DNA from: Pseudomonas sp. A34-9
Lineage (GTDB): Bacteria; Pseudomonadota; Gammaproteobacteria; Pseudomonadales; Pseudomonadaceae
Assembly: GCF_029543085.1 (NCBI RefSeq)
Contig: NZ_CP119967.1
Location: forward strand, 4,180,501 to 4,244,500
Reading direction: 5' to 3'
DNA length: 64,000 nt
Shown: positions 27,481 to 36,371 of the stretch, in pieces
Layout of the letters: every line of letters starts with the position of its first letter
How positions within the stretch are numbered: the first letter of the stretch is position 1
Notes under the pieces: generated by a model
Seen by the model: the letters and a program-made list of their open reading frames with translations, nothing else
Told to the model about the DNA's origin: nothing
Database searches by the model: none
Program-made: the position numbers and the translations under genes

Positions 27481-28232
27481 TCAGCCTGCCTCCCAACGAG
27501 CGTGACCTGCACGCTTATGTCGACCACCAACTCAGCGACGCCGACCGGCGCGTGCTGGACACTTGGCTGGCCAGTCACCCGGATGAAGCGGCGCAGGTCC
27601 GTGCCTGGCAACAGGATGCCCAGCAGTTGCGTGCGGCACTCGGCGGCGCATTGCAGCAACCGGCCAATCCGGCGCTTGACCCTGCCATGATCCGCCAGCG
27701 CCGCCAGCGTCAGTCGCGTCGTCATCTGGCCAGCGCGGCGGTGTTGCTGATCGCGGTCAGCATCGGCGGGTTCAGTGGCTGGCAGGCGCGGGAAATGACC
27801 CTCGTACGCTCGTCCACGTTGCCGATGACTGACGCCTTGCAGGCCTATCGGTTGATTGCCCAGCAAGGCATGCTGCCGGCCGATTACAAGGTCGACAATG
27901 ACGGCGACATGCAACGCTGGCTCGACCGCTACTTCACCCGGGCCAGTCGCTTGCCCGATCTGAAGGCCGCCGGGTTCGAACCGGTCAGCGGGCGCCTGCT
28001 CAGCACCGACGAAGGCCCGGCGGCGATGGTCATGTATGAGGATGGCAGCGGGCACAAGGTGAGTTTCTATGTGCGCCCGCCGGGGCCGAAGAACACCTTT
28101 TTGCCCCGAGGAAGCCGCAGTGATGGCGACTTACAGGCCGAATACTGGTCGGGCGGTGGCTACAACTATGCGATGGTCAGCCCGGTCGATACACCGGCGG
28201 CGCAACAGCTCAAGCAATCGCTGCAATTCTGA
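27477..28232 (+). CDS. Transmembrane anti-sigma factor
   Basis: A 251-residue protein. The N-terminal cytoplasmic part (ERDLHAYVDHQLSDADRRVL) looks like the sigma-binding domain of non-zinc anti-sigma factors; the HxxxCxxC motif is absent. One membrane helix is near residues 80-100 (HLASAAVLLIAVSIGGFSGW), followed by a periplasmic sensor part with conserved-looking GFEPVSGRLLSTDEGPAAMV. It would hold the sigma factor inactive until a periplasmic, probably oxidative, signal arrives. Translationally coupled to the sigma gene by a 4-base overlap. Confidence 0.9.
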   Translation: MISLPPNERDLHAYVDHQLSDADRRVLDTWLASHPDEAAQVRAWQQDAQQLRAALGGALQQPANPALDPAMIRQRRQRQSRRHLASAAVLLIAVSIGGFSGWQAREMTLVRSSTLPMTDALQAYRLIAQQGMLPADYKVDNDGDMQRWLDRYFTRASRLPDLKAAGFEPVSGRLLSTDEGPAAMVMYEDGSGHKVSFYVRPPGPKNTFLPRGSRSDGDLQAEYWSGGGYNYAMVSPVDTPAAQQLKQSLQF

Positions 28233-28250
28233 ACCCACCGCAGCCCCCCC

Positions 28251-28342
28251 TGTAGGAGCTGCGGCACGCTGCGATCTTTTGATCTTGCTTTTAAGGGCAA
28301 GATCAAAAGATCGCAGCCTCGTTTCACTCGACAGCTCCTACA
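28251..28342. repeat. REP doublet, TAGGAGCTGCC/AGATCGCAGC type
   Basis: Outer arms TGTAGGAGCTG and CAGCTCCTACA, inner arms GCGATCTTTTGATCTTGC and complement; the region between inner and outer arms has diverged. It lies between two convergent genes. Confidence 0.85.
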
Positions 28343-28357
28343 AAGGATCGTGTCAGC

Positions 28358-29329
28358 TTAAAAACCTACGTCCAAAACAACATTGTCGAGATAGGTGCCC
28401 GCCGGCGGCGTGGTCTGGTCGGTGTAGATCTTCGCGTTGTAGTTGAAGATCTGGCTGCCCGTGCCCAACCCGTTACCCGGGTTGACCTCCGCATCGGTGC
28501 TCGCCCGCCGCGCCGCGCCGACGCTGCCCCAGCGCGTGGTACCGGCACTTTTGAAAATGTCGTAAGCCAGATAATTGCTCCCGGAAATCATTCGTCGCCG
28601 CCCGCCGACACTCACCGCGTTCTGCCCGTCGCTCAGCCCCACGGTGTAGGCACTGCCCTTGGTGCAAGCCAGATTGATGGTTTGCCCGGTCACTGGCGTG
28701 AACGCGCTCACCACCGGCGCGCTGCCGAATGCAATGTTCGGCGCAGTAATCGTGCAGTCGTTGGACACTGTCATGTTCACTGTCAACGAGGTCGTGCCGC
28801 TGGCGATATCGCGCCCGAGGCAGACGGAGCCGATACCGATTCCCGAGCAGTAATTCCAGTTCCAGAAAATGCTCAGGGTCTCGGTGTAAACCCCGGCGGC
28901 GACATTGCTGCCAATGGTCGTGCCGAGGTAGAGCGGCACGGTTTTCGGCGTTGTGCCGTTGAGCAGGCCGAGGGCATCGATGATGCCGTTGCGCGCAAAG
29001 TCATAGGCAGTGCCGCGAGTCAGTGGGTAGCTGGTGCTGTTATTGGCGTAGACCGTGTAACTGATGACATCGCCGGTCGGCCCGACCAGACCACTCTGAG
29101 TCGATGACACAGTGCCCCAGAAATGGTCATTGCTGGTCAGCAGAGACAACAAAGAACCGGTGCAGCTTAAACCTGCATTGAGCGTGGAACTGGGTTGTGA
29201 AGTCGTGCGCACGGCAATTGAACTGAGCGTGCCAAACGCCGCCGGCGTAGTGCTGACCACCGAGCACGCGGCTTGCGCCGCCCCCGGCAGCATCAGCGCC
29301 AGCAACAGAAACAATCGGGCGCGGATCAT
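28358..29329 (-). CDS. Spore coat U (SCPU)-domain tip protein of an archaic chaperone-usher pilus
   Basis: A 323-residue secreted protein with a signal peptide (RLFLLLALMLPGAAQAA) and two SCPU-type halves: an N-terminal one (ACSVVSTTPAAFGTLSS) and a C-terminal one (DCTITAPNIAFGSAPVVSAF ... YLDNVVLDVGF). The two-domain layout is that of the CsuE/CupE6 tip adhesin, last in the pilus operon. ATG 29329 overlaps the usher stop as ATGA, so it is translated by coupling. It likely caps the fibre and contacts surfaces. Confidence 0.85.
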   Translation of the reverse strand: MIRARLFLLLALMLPGAAQAACSVVSTTPAAFGTLSSIAVRTTSQPSSTLNAGLSCTGSLLSLLTSNDHFWGTVSSTQSGLVGPTGDVISYTVYANNSTSYPLTRGTAYDFARNGIIDALGLLNGTTPKTVPLYLGTTIGSNVAAGVYTETLSIFWNWNYCSGIGIGSVCLGRDIASGTTSLTVNMTVSNDCTITAPNIAFGSAPVVSAFTPVTGQTINLACTKGSAYTVGLSDGQNAVSVGGRRRMISGSNYLAYDIFKSAGTTRWGSVGAARRASTDAEVNPGNGLGTGSQIFNYNAKIYTDQTTPPAGTYLDNVVLDVGF

Positions 29330-31683
29330 TGGCACACCAACGGGCCAATCAACGGCACCTGATCCAGATTCAGGTCGACGCTGAACTGCGCCTGACAGGT
29401 TTTGCCGTCAGCCAGCGTCACTTGCAGCGAATTCTGCGCCTGCAGGTTTTCCAGATAGACCAACCCATCCCAGCCGACTACCGTCCGCGCGCCGCTCTGC
29501 TCGTGCAAAACACCCGCGCCCAGCGGCAACTCGCGCTGCTGTGCGTCGACCAGCACAATGCTCGCGGCAATCACCCGGGTCAGCGGAAATTCCAGCAGAT
29601 AACCGCTGCCACGGCGCACGGCAATGCGCTGTTCGACGTTGGGGCTGCGCACGTTGGCCGGCAGATTCAGTGGGTCGATTTCATACTTGCCGCGGTAATA
29701 GGCACTGCTCCATGGCACCAGCAGATGACCGTTCTTGTCGGTCTGGCCGACCTGCTGGTTTTCGTAGCGCACCGGAATGTCGGCAAAACCATCGGTGCTG
29801 ACCACCACAAATGCGTCGTCGATACGGTTGGCGGCGAACACCTGACGGTCCATCCACACCAGCGAACCACTGGCATCGGCCCAACGGGTTTCGGCGTCGG
29901 AAGTGCCGTAGACACCGGCCTGCAACTGCACCGATTGCAGGCGCCAGGTCACGTCGGCCTGACGATAATCGGCGCCGTCACCCTTGGCGTAACCCAGATT
30001 GAAACCTACGCCGCCCTCAGTCGGCACCGCGCGACTGTAGTTGACCCGCTGCTGGCTCTGCCCGGTTTTACTGCGATCGCTGCTGATCGCCAGGCTGCCG
30101 CGCAGATCGAACGGGATCACCAATTGCGCCTGCACCGCCCAGTTGCTGTCGCCGATCTCACGGTTGGCCGACAGGTAAAAACTGCTGTTGCGCCACAGCG
30201 GTTTGCTCCAGCTCAGATTGAGCAGCCGCGTGCGCGAATCGTCCGCCGCGCGCACATCGAAGTAACCGGCGCCGAGACTGCCCCAGCGGTCGAGGTTAAG
30301 GCTCAGGGTCGCTTGCTCGCTGCGCCGGCTAAGACTGATGTACGGGCTGTCGACCACGGTCAGATCGGCGTATTGACCGTGACGTTGCAGCCGCTGCCAG
30401 GAAAAGCTGAAACGCTGGTTGCTGTACTGATAGCCCAAGCTGGCCTGGTGACCGCCCTCGCCGTCGAAACGGCTTTGGCTCAACGCACTGTTGAGCACAC
30501 CAAAGTTACCGAGCTGCCAATTGCCACCGAGGCCGCCCAGTGTCAGCGAATCGGCCGCTTCGGCATGGCTTTCCAGAGTGAAGTTGTCGCTGATGCCGTA
30601 ACGCAGGCTGCCGGCGGTGACGCCCGGCCCGTAATTGAAATCCTTCAAACCGTAGTCGCGGCGCAGCGTACCGGCAGCCACGGAGAAATCGCTCAAACCT
30701 TTTTGCAACAAGGTGCTGGTGACATAGAACGGCACCGTGGTCGAAATCTGCCGACCCAGTGCATCGGTGGTCACCACCACCGCTTCGCCAGCGCCGTTGA
30801 TAAACGGAATATTGGTCAGCGTGTAAGGCCCGGGCTGCAAGTCCGCGCTGCTGGATTTGTAGCCATTGATAAACAGATCCACCGAAGACGGCACCGCCGC
30901 TTCACCGGCAAATTGCGGCAACGGATACGTCACCAGATCCGGACGCACGGCAAAGTCCCGCGAGAACTGCACGCCGCCCAGCCGCACCGAATTGCTCCAC
31001 GGCAACGCGCCGCTGATGACGTCACCGGCCTCGTAGGTGAGCATTCGCTCATCGTCGGAGTAACGCCAGGTGGTGTCGTATCGCAAGTAGCCGTTGTCCA
31101 GCGTGTTGAGCGAATCACCGGACAAGGTTTGCCGATACTGTCCGGTGTTGGACAGCGTGCCCCAGCTGTCGAACAGCCGCACTTCGTTCCACGCCGCCAG
31201 ATAAGTGCCGGCATCGTCGGTGTCGTTGAGGTACAGGTCATAGTTGAACAGCGCGCCAAAACTGCTCAGCGCCGGGGTGCGCGGGTAAGCCTGGCGATTG
31301 CCGATGAACTGTTCCGGCAGCCAGTCCGGCGGCACGTTCAACAGCAAGCGCTGACCGACGCTGTCGTAATCACTGTGCAGCCCCGCCAGGCTGTCGAGGT
31401 CGACCTCGGCGCCGAGGCTGTCGGGCAGCTTCATGCCGGTTTCGCGCAACGCGGTCGCCGGCACGAACAGGCGCCCATCGCGCTGCTGCACCGCCACCAC
31501 GCGCCCGGTATTCATCTGGTTGACCACCAGTTCCAGAAACAACTGTGCATCGCTCACGGCCTCCATGCCGCTCGGCGGCGGCGGCAGATCGCCGGCCCCG
31601 GATGGTTGAACGAACATCAGGCAACAGGCGCCGGTGATGAGCCACAACGGACGCTGAATACGGCGAACCCGTCCTGGGTTCAT
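29326..31683 (-). CDS. Outer-membrane usher of an archaic chaperone-usher pilus
   Basis: A 785-residue FimD/PapC/CsuD-type usher. It has a signal peptide, an N-terminal chaperone-binding domain, a barrel with a plug region (SSVDLFINGYKSSSADLQPG, LTNIPFINGAGEAVVVTTDA) and C-terminal domains ending with two cysteines (KTCQAQFSVDL ... GPLVCQ). It forms the pore through which subunits are added to the growing fibre. The annotated ATG lacks a good ribosome-binding site; a strong GGGAGG lies about 30 bases upstream, 9 bases before an in-frame ATT, so the true start may differ. Confidence 0.92.
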   Translation of the reverse strand: MNPGRVRRIQRPLWLITGACCLMFVQPSGAGDLPPPPSGMEAVSDAQLFLELVVNQMNTGRVVAVQQRDGRLFVPATALRETGMKLPDSLGAEVDLDSLAGLHSDYDSVGQRLLLNVPPDWLPEQFIGNRQAYPRTPALSSFGALFNYDLYLNDTDDAGTYLAAWNEVRLFDSWGTLSNTGQYRQTLSGDSLNTLDNGYLRYDTTWRYSDDERMLTYEAGDVISGALPWSNSVRLGGVQFSRDFAVRPDLVTYPLPQFAGEAAVPSSVDLFINGYKSSSADLQPGPYTLTNIPFINGAGEAVVVTTDALGRQISTTVPFYVTSTLLQKGLSDFSVAAGTLRRDYGLKDFNYGPGVTAGSLRYGISDNFTLESHAEAADSLTLGGLGGNWQLGNFGVLNSALSQSRFDGEGGHQASLGYQYSNQRFSFSWQRLQRHGQYADLTVVDSPYISLSRRSEQATLSLNLDRWGSLGAGYFDVRAADDSRTRLLNLSWSKPLWRNSSFYLSANREIGDSNWAVQAQLVIPFDLRGSLAISSDRSKTGQSQQRVNYSRAVPTEGGVGFNLGYAKGDGADYRQADVTWRLQSVQLQAGVYGTSDAETRWADASGSLVWMDRQVFAANRIDDAFVVVSTDGFADIPVRYENQQVGQTDKNGHLLVPWSSAYYRGKYEIDPLNLPANVRSPNVEQRIAVRRGSGYLLEFPLTRVIAASIVLVDAQQRELPLGAGVLHEQSGARTVVGWDGLVYLENLQAQNSLQVTLADGKTCQAQFSVDLNLDQVPLIGPLVCQ

Positions 31684-31763
31684 ACGCGCTGTACGTCCGT
31701 CAATGGACTCAATCCTCCCTGATCCCGCGTCAGCCGACGCCAGATGTCCGCGCTACGACTCAC

Positions 31764-32552
31764 TCACTTGGCTGGCGTAATGCTCTGTACCTGCGCGGCA
31801 CCGTTGACCCGCACCTGCAACGCCGACTCACCGGCCAACGGCCCTGGTGCCGGCCAGCGCATCACCGCGCCCGGCAGCACGTAACCCAACAGCCCTTCGG
31901 CCAGTGGCTTGCTCTGCCCGGCCTGTTGGATTGCCACGTCGGTCAGCCGGGCATGCACCGCGCCCTGATTGCGTACTTCGACATAGGGCTTGCCGTCCAC
32001 CGCCACCGTGCGCCAACTCAGCTGCGGCAGGCCGACACCTTTGGGATCGCGCGCGCGGCTGCTGTCTTCCTTGCTCCACAGCCCGGCGCCATAGGCAAAC
32101 AGCGGCACTGAGTAACGCATCTGGAAGCGGATCGCTGCCGCTGTTTTGCCGCCGTCGGTCGTCGCTGGTTGCGCAGAGGGAATTTCGTCGATGATGATCC
32201 GGTAGGCCAGCTCCTGCCCCGGCGGTACTTCCTTGGTGCGGGTCAGACGCACCAATTGTTTCTGCCCCGGCTCGATCTTCGCCACTGGCGGGCTACCAAT
32301 CACGTCGCGCTGATTCTGGTATTGCTCGGCGAACCCGCTCTGGCTCCAGCCAAATACACGGATCTGCAGATTGGCGGTTTCGCTGCCGCGGTTCTCCAGC
32401 CACAGCGCACTGGCCTGCTGATCAGCTTCCAGCACCGGATCGATCGGCCAGATCAGCACCGAACTGGCGGCGTGCACGTTGCCTGCCCCGAGCATGACCA
32501 ACGCCCACATCGCCCAGCGCACGCGCAAGTGCCGTGACGTAACTGACCCCAT
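31764..32552 (-). CDS. Periplasmic pilus chaperone
   Basis: A 262-residue PapD/CsuC-like chaperone with a signal peptide (MWALVMLGAGNVHAA). The N-terminal Ig domain contains VLIWPIDPVLEADQQASALW and the conserved KQLVRLTRTKEVPPGQELAY segment, followed by RIIIDEIP. It delivers SCPU-type subunits to the usher by donor-strand complementation in the periplasm. Fourth from the operon end, between the subunit genes and the usher, the order seen in csu and cupE operons. Confidence 0.9.
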   Translation of the reverse strand: MGSVTSRHLRVRWAMWALVMLGAGNVHAASSVLIWPIDPVLEADQQASALWLENRGSETANLQIRVFGWSQSGFAEQYQNQRDVIGSPPVAKIEPGQKQLVRLTRTKEVPPGQELAYRIIIDEIPSAQPATTDGGKTAAAIRFQMRYSVPLFAYGAGLWSKEDSSRARDPKGVGLPQLSWRTVAVDGKPYVEVRNQGAVHARLTDVAIQQAGQSKPLAEGLLGYVLPGAVMRWPAPGPLAGESALQVRVNGAAQVQSITPAK

Positions 32553-32585
32553 AAACCTGCTCCTTGTCGGCCATTCGACTTCGCC

Positions 32586-33086
32586 TTACCACGACAGCTG
32601 CACCTGCAACACGTCGCTGTACGTCCCCCCAGGCTGATTGCCCGGCAATTGCACCTGACCGTAAATCGGCAGGCTGATGTTGTTCGCATCGCTGTAGGCC
32701 ACCGCCACACTCTGGCCAATGCCCAGGCTTTGGCTGTACGCCGCATCGCGAAACAGCGCATACGCCACCCGCGCACTACCGCTGTTGACCTGCATGTGCC
32801 GGCCACTGCTGTTGTACTGGCCGCCGTCGACGCTCATGTTCAGCGTCACCCCCGGCGTGCATTGCAATTGCACCCCACCGGTCAGTGCGACTTGCACGGT
32901 GCCGGTGGCCAGTGCCGAACGTGAACCGAAATTCAGCCCGCCATAATTCGATACCCCGCCCACCACCAGACACCCGGCAGTGACCGTGGCGCTGACCTGA
33001 AAGCTCTGGCTGGTCGCGGCAGTCAGCGGCAGCGGTGCACTGCCCGCACAGAGCAGAAGCAGCGCGGCACAGCCATGGCGGCGCAT
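32586..33086 (-). CDS. SCPU-domain pilus subunit (fourth subunit gene)
   Basis: A 166-residue secreted SCPU protein: signal peptide to about residue 23, then SQSFQVSATVTAGCLVVGGV and a final TYSDVLQVQLSW. A Cys pair (TAGCLVV, QLQCTPG) fits one disulphide. Typical single-domain archaic pilin that accepts a donor strand from the next subunit. Only 4 bases separate it from the preceding gene. Confidence 0.85.
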   Translation of the reverse strand: MRRHGCAALLLLCAGSAPLPLTAATSQSFQVSATVTAGCLVVGGVSNYGGLNFGSRSALATGTVQVALTGGVQLQCTPGVTLNMSVDGGQYNSSGRHMQVNSGSARVAYALFRDAAYSQSLGIGQSVAVAYSDANNISLPIYGQVQLPGNQPGGTYSDVLQVQLSW

Positions 33087-33090
33087 GGCA

Positions 33091-33627
33091 TCAGAACGTC
33101 AGTTCAACAGCAACAGTGTCGGTGTAAGTCCCCGCCGGCAAACCGGCCTTGCCCACCGCCTGACCGTAGATGTTCACCGTCTGTGCGACGCCGGTGCTGG
33201 CCGCAAGGTTGATGGTCCCGTCGATCGCCAGCAGTTGCGAGTGCCCGGCATCGGTATACAAGTCGTACGGCACGTAATTGGCGACCCCGTCATACAGTGC
33301 GCGCGTGCCGCCCGGCGACATGCCGTCATGGGAACCCGCGCGCACCTTGACCGTCGGCGTGGTGCCACTGGAGCAGAGAATCGACAGCGCCCCGCCGCCA
33401 CCGCCCAACACCTGCCCGGTGGCGGTGGTGAACAGGCTGTTGGCGGTGCCGAAGTTCAACGCACCGAAGTTCAGCCCGGTGGAACCGCCGGCGCCGTTGA
33501 CCTGACAACTGCTGATCAGAATCAGGCTGGAAGTGATCTGGCCAGTGACCGTGGTGGCGGCGTTGGCACCGGAAACCAGCGCCAGGCCGAGCAGTGACAA
33601 ACCTATCCTTGATGCAAACGTACGCAT
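33091..33627 (-). CDS. SCPU-domain pilus subunit (third subunit gene)
   Basis: A 178-residue secreted protein: signal peptide (SLLGLALVSGANAA), ITSSLILISSCQVNGAGGST, LSILCSSGTTPTVKV, and GTYTDTVAVELTF at the end. Same fold and cysteine layout as its neighbours. Closely resembles the product of the preceding gene at 33648 in the region ...LILI(S/A)(S/G)C(Q/E)V, suggesting origin by tandem duplication. Confidence 0.85.
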   Translation of the reverse strand: MRTFASRIGLSLLGLALVSGANAATTVTGQITSSLILISSCQVNGAGGSTGLNFGALNFGTANSLFTTATGQVLGGGGGALSILCSSGTTPTVKVRAGSHDGMSPGGTRALYDGVANYVPYDLYTDAGHSQLLAIDGTINLAASTGVAQTVNIYGQAVGKAGLPAGTYTDTVAVELTF

Positions 33628-33647
33628 GGTGTCCGTCCTCTACGGGG

Positions 33648-34181
33648 TTACCAGTCGAGCGTCACCGTCAGGGTGTCGGTATAGACCCCTGCCGGCACCG
33701 CGCGGGTATTCGCCACCACCGAGCCAAATACCGGAATGGGTATCTGCGCACCGCTGGTGACAGCGAAATTGTGTTGCTGGCCGATGCTGTAGCTCCGGGC
33801 GCCGGAGGGATCGACGAACAGCTGATAAGGAAGGGTCTGGCGGCCGTTGCTCAGCCGTCGGGTACTGCCGTCACCGTGGGTGCCGCCGTCGATGGTGACG
33901 GTGAAACCGGTGACCGAGGGATTGCAGGCGACGTTGAGTTTGCCGCCGCTGTCGCCATCCAGACTGGCCTTGATCGGTGCATTCCAGGTAGGCCCCTGAA
34001 GGCCGAAATCGAGGGTGCCAAGGGCGCTGACCGGGCTGGCGGGGGCGCTGGTGTTGGTGACTTCGCAGCCGGCAATCAGGATCAGCCGCGCATTGATCTG
34101 CCCGCTCATCGCCGCCTGGGCGTCGTCCGCGAGCAATGCCAGCGTACCTGCCGCCATCACCATCCAGTGTCTGCCTGCCAT
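33648..34181 (-). CDS. SCPU-domain pilus subunit (second subunit gene)
   Basis: A 177-residue secreted protein beginning MAGRHWMVMAAGTLALL, then MSGQINARLILIAGCEVTNT, LNVACNPSVTGFTVTIDGG, and GVYTDTLTVTLDW at the end. Signal peptide and two cysteines as in the other subunits. Separated by 20 bases from the next gene in the operon. Confidence 0.85.
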   Translation of the reverse strand: MAGRHWMVMAAGTLALLADDAQAAMSGQINARLILIAGCEVTNTSAPASPVSALGTLDFGLQGPTWNAPIKASLDGDSGGKLNVACNPSVTGFTVTIDGGTHGDGSTRRLSNGRQTLPYQLFVDPSGARSYSIGQQHNFAVTSGAQIPIPVFGSVVANTRAVPAGVYTDTLTVTLDW

Positions 34182-34281
34182 TGCGCCCGTCCCTGCTCCT
34201 TCGCTGATTCAACCACCGCGCTCGTCATTGAACGCCTTCCTTGCGGCCCCCGCGTCCACCGGGCGCCTGTATCAATCGCGA

Positions 34282-34803
34282 TCACCAGGTGACCGTCACC
34301 TTGACCAGATCCGAATAACGGCTGACGCGTGGCACCTCAGCCAGACGTTCGATCCGCGCATAGAGCGGCAACTCCACCGTGCCACTGTCCGGCACCCGCC
34401 CGCTAACCGGCACATCCACCACCAGCGGTACCCGCCGAGCCGCGTCCTGATACAAGCGATACGGAACCGGTTTGCTGCCGACCGAACCGGCCATGTAGCG
34501 GACTTCACCGACACCACCATGCAAACCACCGTCAACGCGCATCTGGTACGGCGTGTCCGGGTTGCACTCCAGCCGCGGCAGGCGTTGATTGGTCAACGCG
34601 GCGGCCAACGGCCCGGCCGGGTCATCGAGGCGCGCGGTGCTGCCGAAGTCGAGCACACCCAATTGCTCGATGCCGGCCTCCCGCTGCTGGCCGACCAACT
34701 GGCAGCCGCGCTGCACATCGACGCGCACTTCGACCTGAAGATCCGCCGCATGAACAGGTGCAACGAGTACACCCAGCAGGCCCATGACCACCCGTATATT
34801 CAC
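34282..34803 (-). CDS. SCPU-domain pilus subunit (first subunit gene)
   Basis: A 173-residue secreted protein starting at GTG 34803, supported by AAGGAACG upstream. It has a signal peptide (VVMGLLGVLVAPVHA), DVQRGCQLVGQQREAGIEQL and a final SDLVKVTVTW. As first gene of the operon it occupies the position of the major fibre subunit (CsuA/B, CupE1), but its sequence is the most divergent of the four, so the role is uncertain. The operon promoter should lie in 34804-35090, where I see no clear consensus element. Confidence 0.82.
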   Translation of the reverse strand: MNIRVVMGLLGVLVAPVHAADLQVEVRVDVQRGCQLVGQQREAGIEQLGVLDFGSTARLDDPAGPLAAALTNQRLPRLECNPDTPYQMRVDGGLHGGVGEVRYMAGSVGSKPVPYRLYQDAARRVPLVVDVPVSGRVPDSGTVELPLYARIERLAEVPRVSRYSDLVKVTVTW

Positions 34804-35090
34804 TGCCCCGTTCCTTGTCAGTGATCGCTTGCGACGTCGTTTCTGTGATTGAGATTAGCAACCGTCGACGATTCCGCCAGTCGATTGGATCCACGGATCG
34901 CCCGGGATATGTTTCGAAAGGTTGGCAACCGGTCGGGCCATGTCGCTAAAAATAGCTGTACGCGCGGCACAAATTTGTTCAGTAACCGCCCACTGTCGAT
35001 CCGCCGTGGTGGCTGGCCAGGTCGGCGTCTGGTTACACTACCTCGCCGCGCTTGCGCGAGCCGGTCTTGACGAACACGGAGACGCCCACA

Positions 35091-36221
35091 GTGCCTGCCC
35101 AACCGCCGAAACGATCGCGACTGATCCAGCGCTGGCCGGCGTTGCGCCGCTGGTTCGGCAAGGGGGGGTCGGCCAGTGCCGGGCATGACGCCAGTGCCCA
35201 GTCGATCCACGACTACTTCCGGCACAAGGCCTGCGGTCAGGGTTACACCCTCAGCCACAGCCAACAGCGCGTCATCGATTGCATGGCGCAGCAGGCGAGT
35301 CTTTTGCTGGGCGCACGCGCTCGCCAACCACAGAGCCTCTATCTGTTCGGCGCCGTCGGGCGTGGCAAGAGCTGGCTGCTCGATGGTTTCTTTCAGGCCT
35401 TGCCGATCACCCAGAAACGACGCCTGCATTTCCATCAGTTCTTCGCGCAATTGCATCAGAGCATGTTCAATCATCGCGAGCAGGACGATGCTCTCGAGGT
35501 CACCCTCGACGAACTGCTGCAAGATTGCCGGGTGCTGTGTTTTGACGAGTTTCATGTGCATGACATCGGCGATGCCATGCTCATCACCCGGCTGTTCAAG
35601 GCACTGTTCAAGCGGCGGATTCTGCTGCTGGTGACCTCCAACTATGCGCCTGAAGGCTTGCTGCCCAATCCGCTCTATCACGCCCGCTTCAAACCGGTGA
35701 TCGAACTGATCAATACGCGCATGCAGGTGATGGAAGTCGGCGGCCCGCACGATTACCGCAGCCAGACACGTCACAGCGCTCACCAGACTTTCACCCAGGG
35801 CCATTACGTGTGGCCGGCCACGCCAGCCCAACGCGCGGCACTGGATCTGCCTTCTGCAAATGCGCCGATGATCACGTTATCGGTTGGCACCCGACGGTTT
35901 CAGGCTCGGTTGTGTGAAGAACGGCGTGTCGGTTTTACTTTCCACGATCTGTGTGAACAGCCAACGGCGGTCATGGATTATCTGGAACTGTGTCGCCGTT
36001 TCGACCGCTGGATCATTGATGATCTGCCAGAGCTGGGGGAATGCTCGATCGCCGCGCAACAGCGCTTCATCAACCTGATCGACGTGCTGTACGACCAGGA
36101 CAAGCACCTGACGCTGCTCGGTCGACTGCCCTTGCGCGAAAGCCTGGACGGCCATGTCATTGACCTGGCGCGTACGCGCAGTCGGTTGGGGCAGTTGCAG
36201 GAAATGCACGACAACGACTGA
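35091..36221 (+). CDS. ZapE/AFG1-family ATPase
   Basis: A 376-residue P-loop ATPase: Walker A in LYLFGAVGRGKSWLLDGFF, Walker B in CRVLCFDEFHVHDIGDAMLI, sensor-type LLVTSNYAPEGLLPNPLYH, and FTFHDLCEQPTAVMDYLEL near the end. ZapE in E. coli is linked to the Z-ring, and AFG1 homologues to protein quality control. GTG 35091 with CGGAG 9 bases upstream is chosen over an unsupported TTG 13 codons earlier. The short basic N-terminus differs from canonical ZapE, so this may be a second paralogue; zapE itself is usually near rplM in pseudomonads. Confidence 0.85.
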   Translation: MPAQPPKRSRLIQRWPALRRWFGKGGSASAGHDASAQSIHDYFRHKACGQGYTLSHSQQRVIDCMAQQASLLLGARARQPQSLYLFGAVGRGKSWLLDGFFQALPITQKRRLHFHQFFAQLHQSMFNHREQDDALEVTLDELLQDCRVLCFDEFHVHDIGDAMLITRLFKALFKRRILLLVTSNYAPEGLLPNPLYHARFKPVIELINTRMQVMEVGGPHDYRSQTRHSAHQTFTQGHYVWPATPAQRAALDLPSANAPMITLSVGTRRFQARLCEERRVGFTFHDLCEQPTAVMDYLELCRRFDRWIIDDLPELGECSIAAQQRFINLIDVLYDQDKHLTLLGRLPLRESLDGHVIDLARTRSRLGQLQEMHDND

Positions 36222-36371
36222 GCACGTCGGCCCTGCGGGAGCAAGCTTGCGCCCACAAGGGTTTGGTGGCGTTTTCAGCATCCCGCTCAAGCCCGCAAGC
36301 CGCTTTGCCGTTATCATGTCGCCCATTCCCGGCGCCCCAGCGGCGCGCCCCTGATCAATAGCGAACACAAA

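Noticed and set aside
29329..31722. A 797-codon open frame on the plus strand opposite the usher gene.
   Set aside because: It is antisense to the usher, has His/Gln/Ala-rich composition, and carries no recognisable domain; high GC leaves antisense frames open.
36230..36257. Single REP-like unit between the ZapE-like and LRR-kinase genes.
   Set aside because: Only one degenerate unit (GGGAGCAAGCTTGCGCCCAC) is present with no partner; too weak for its own entry.
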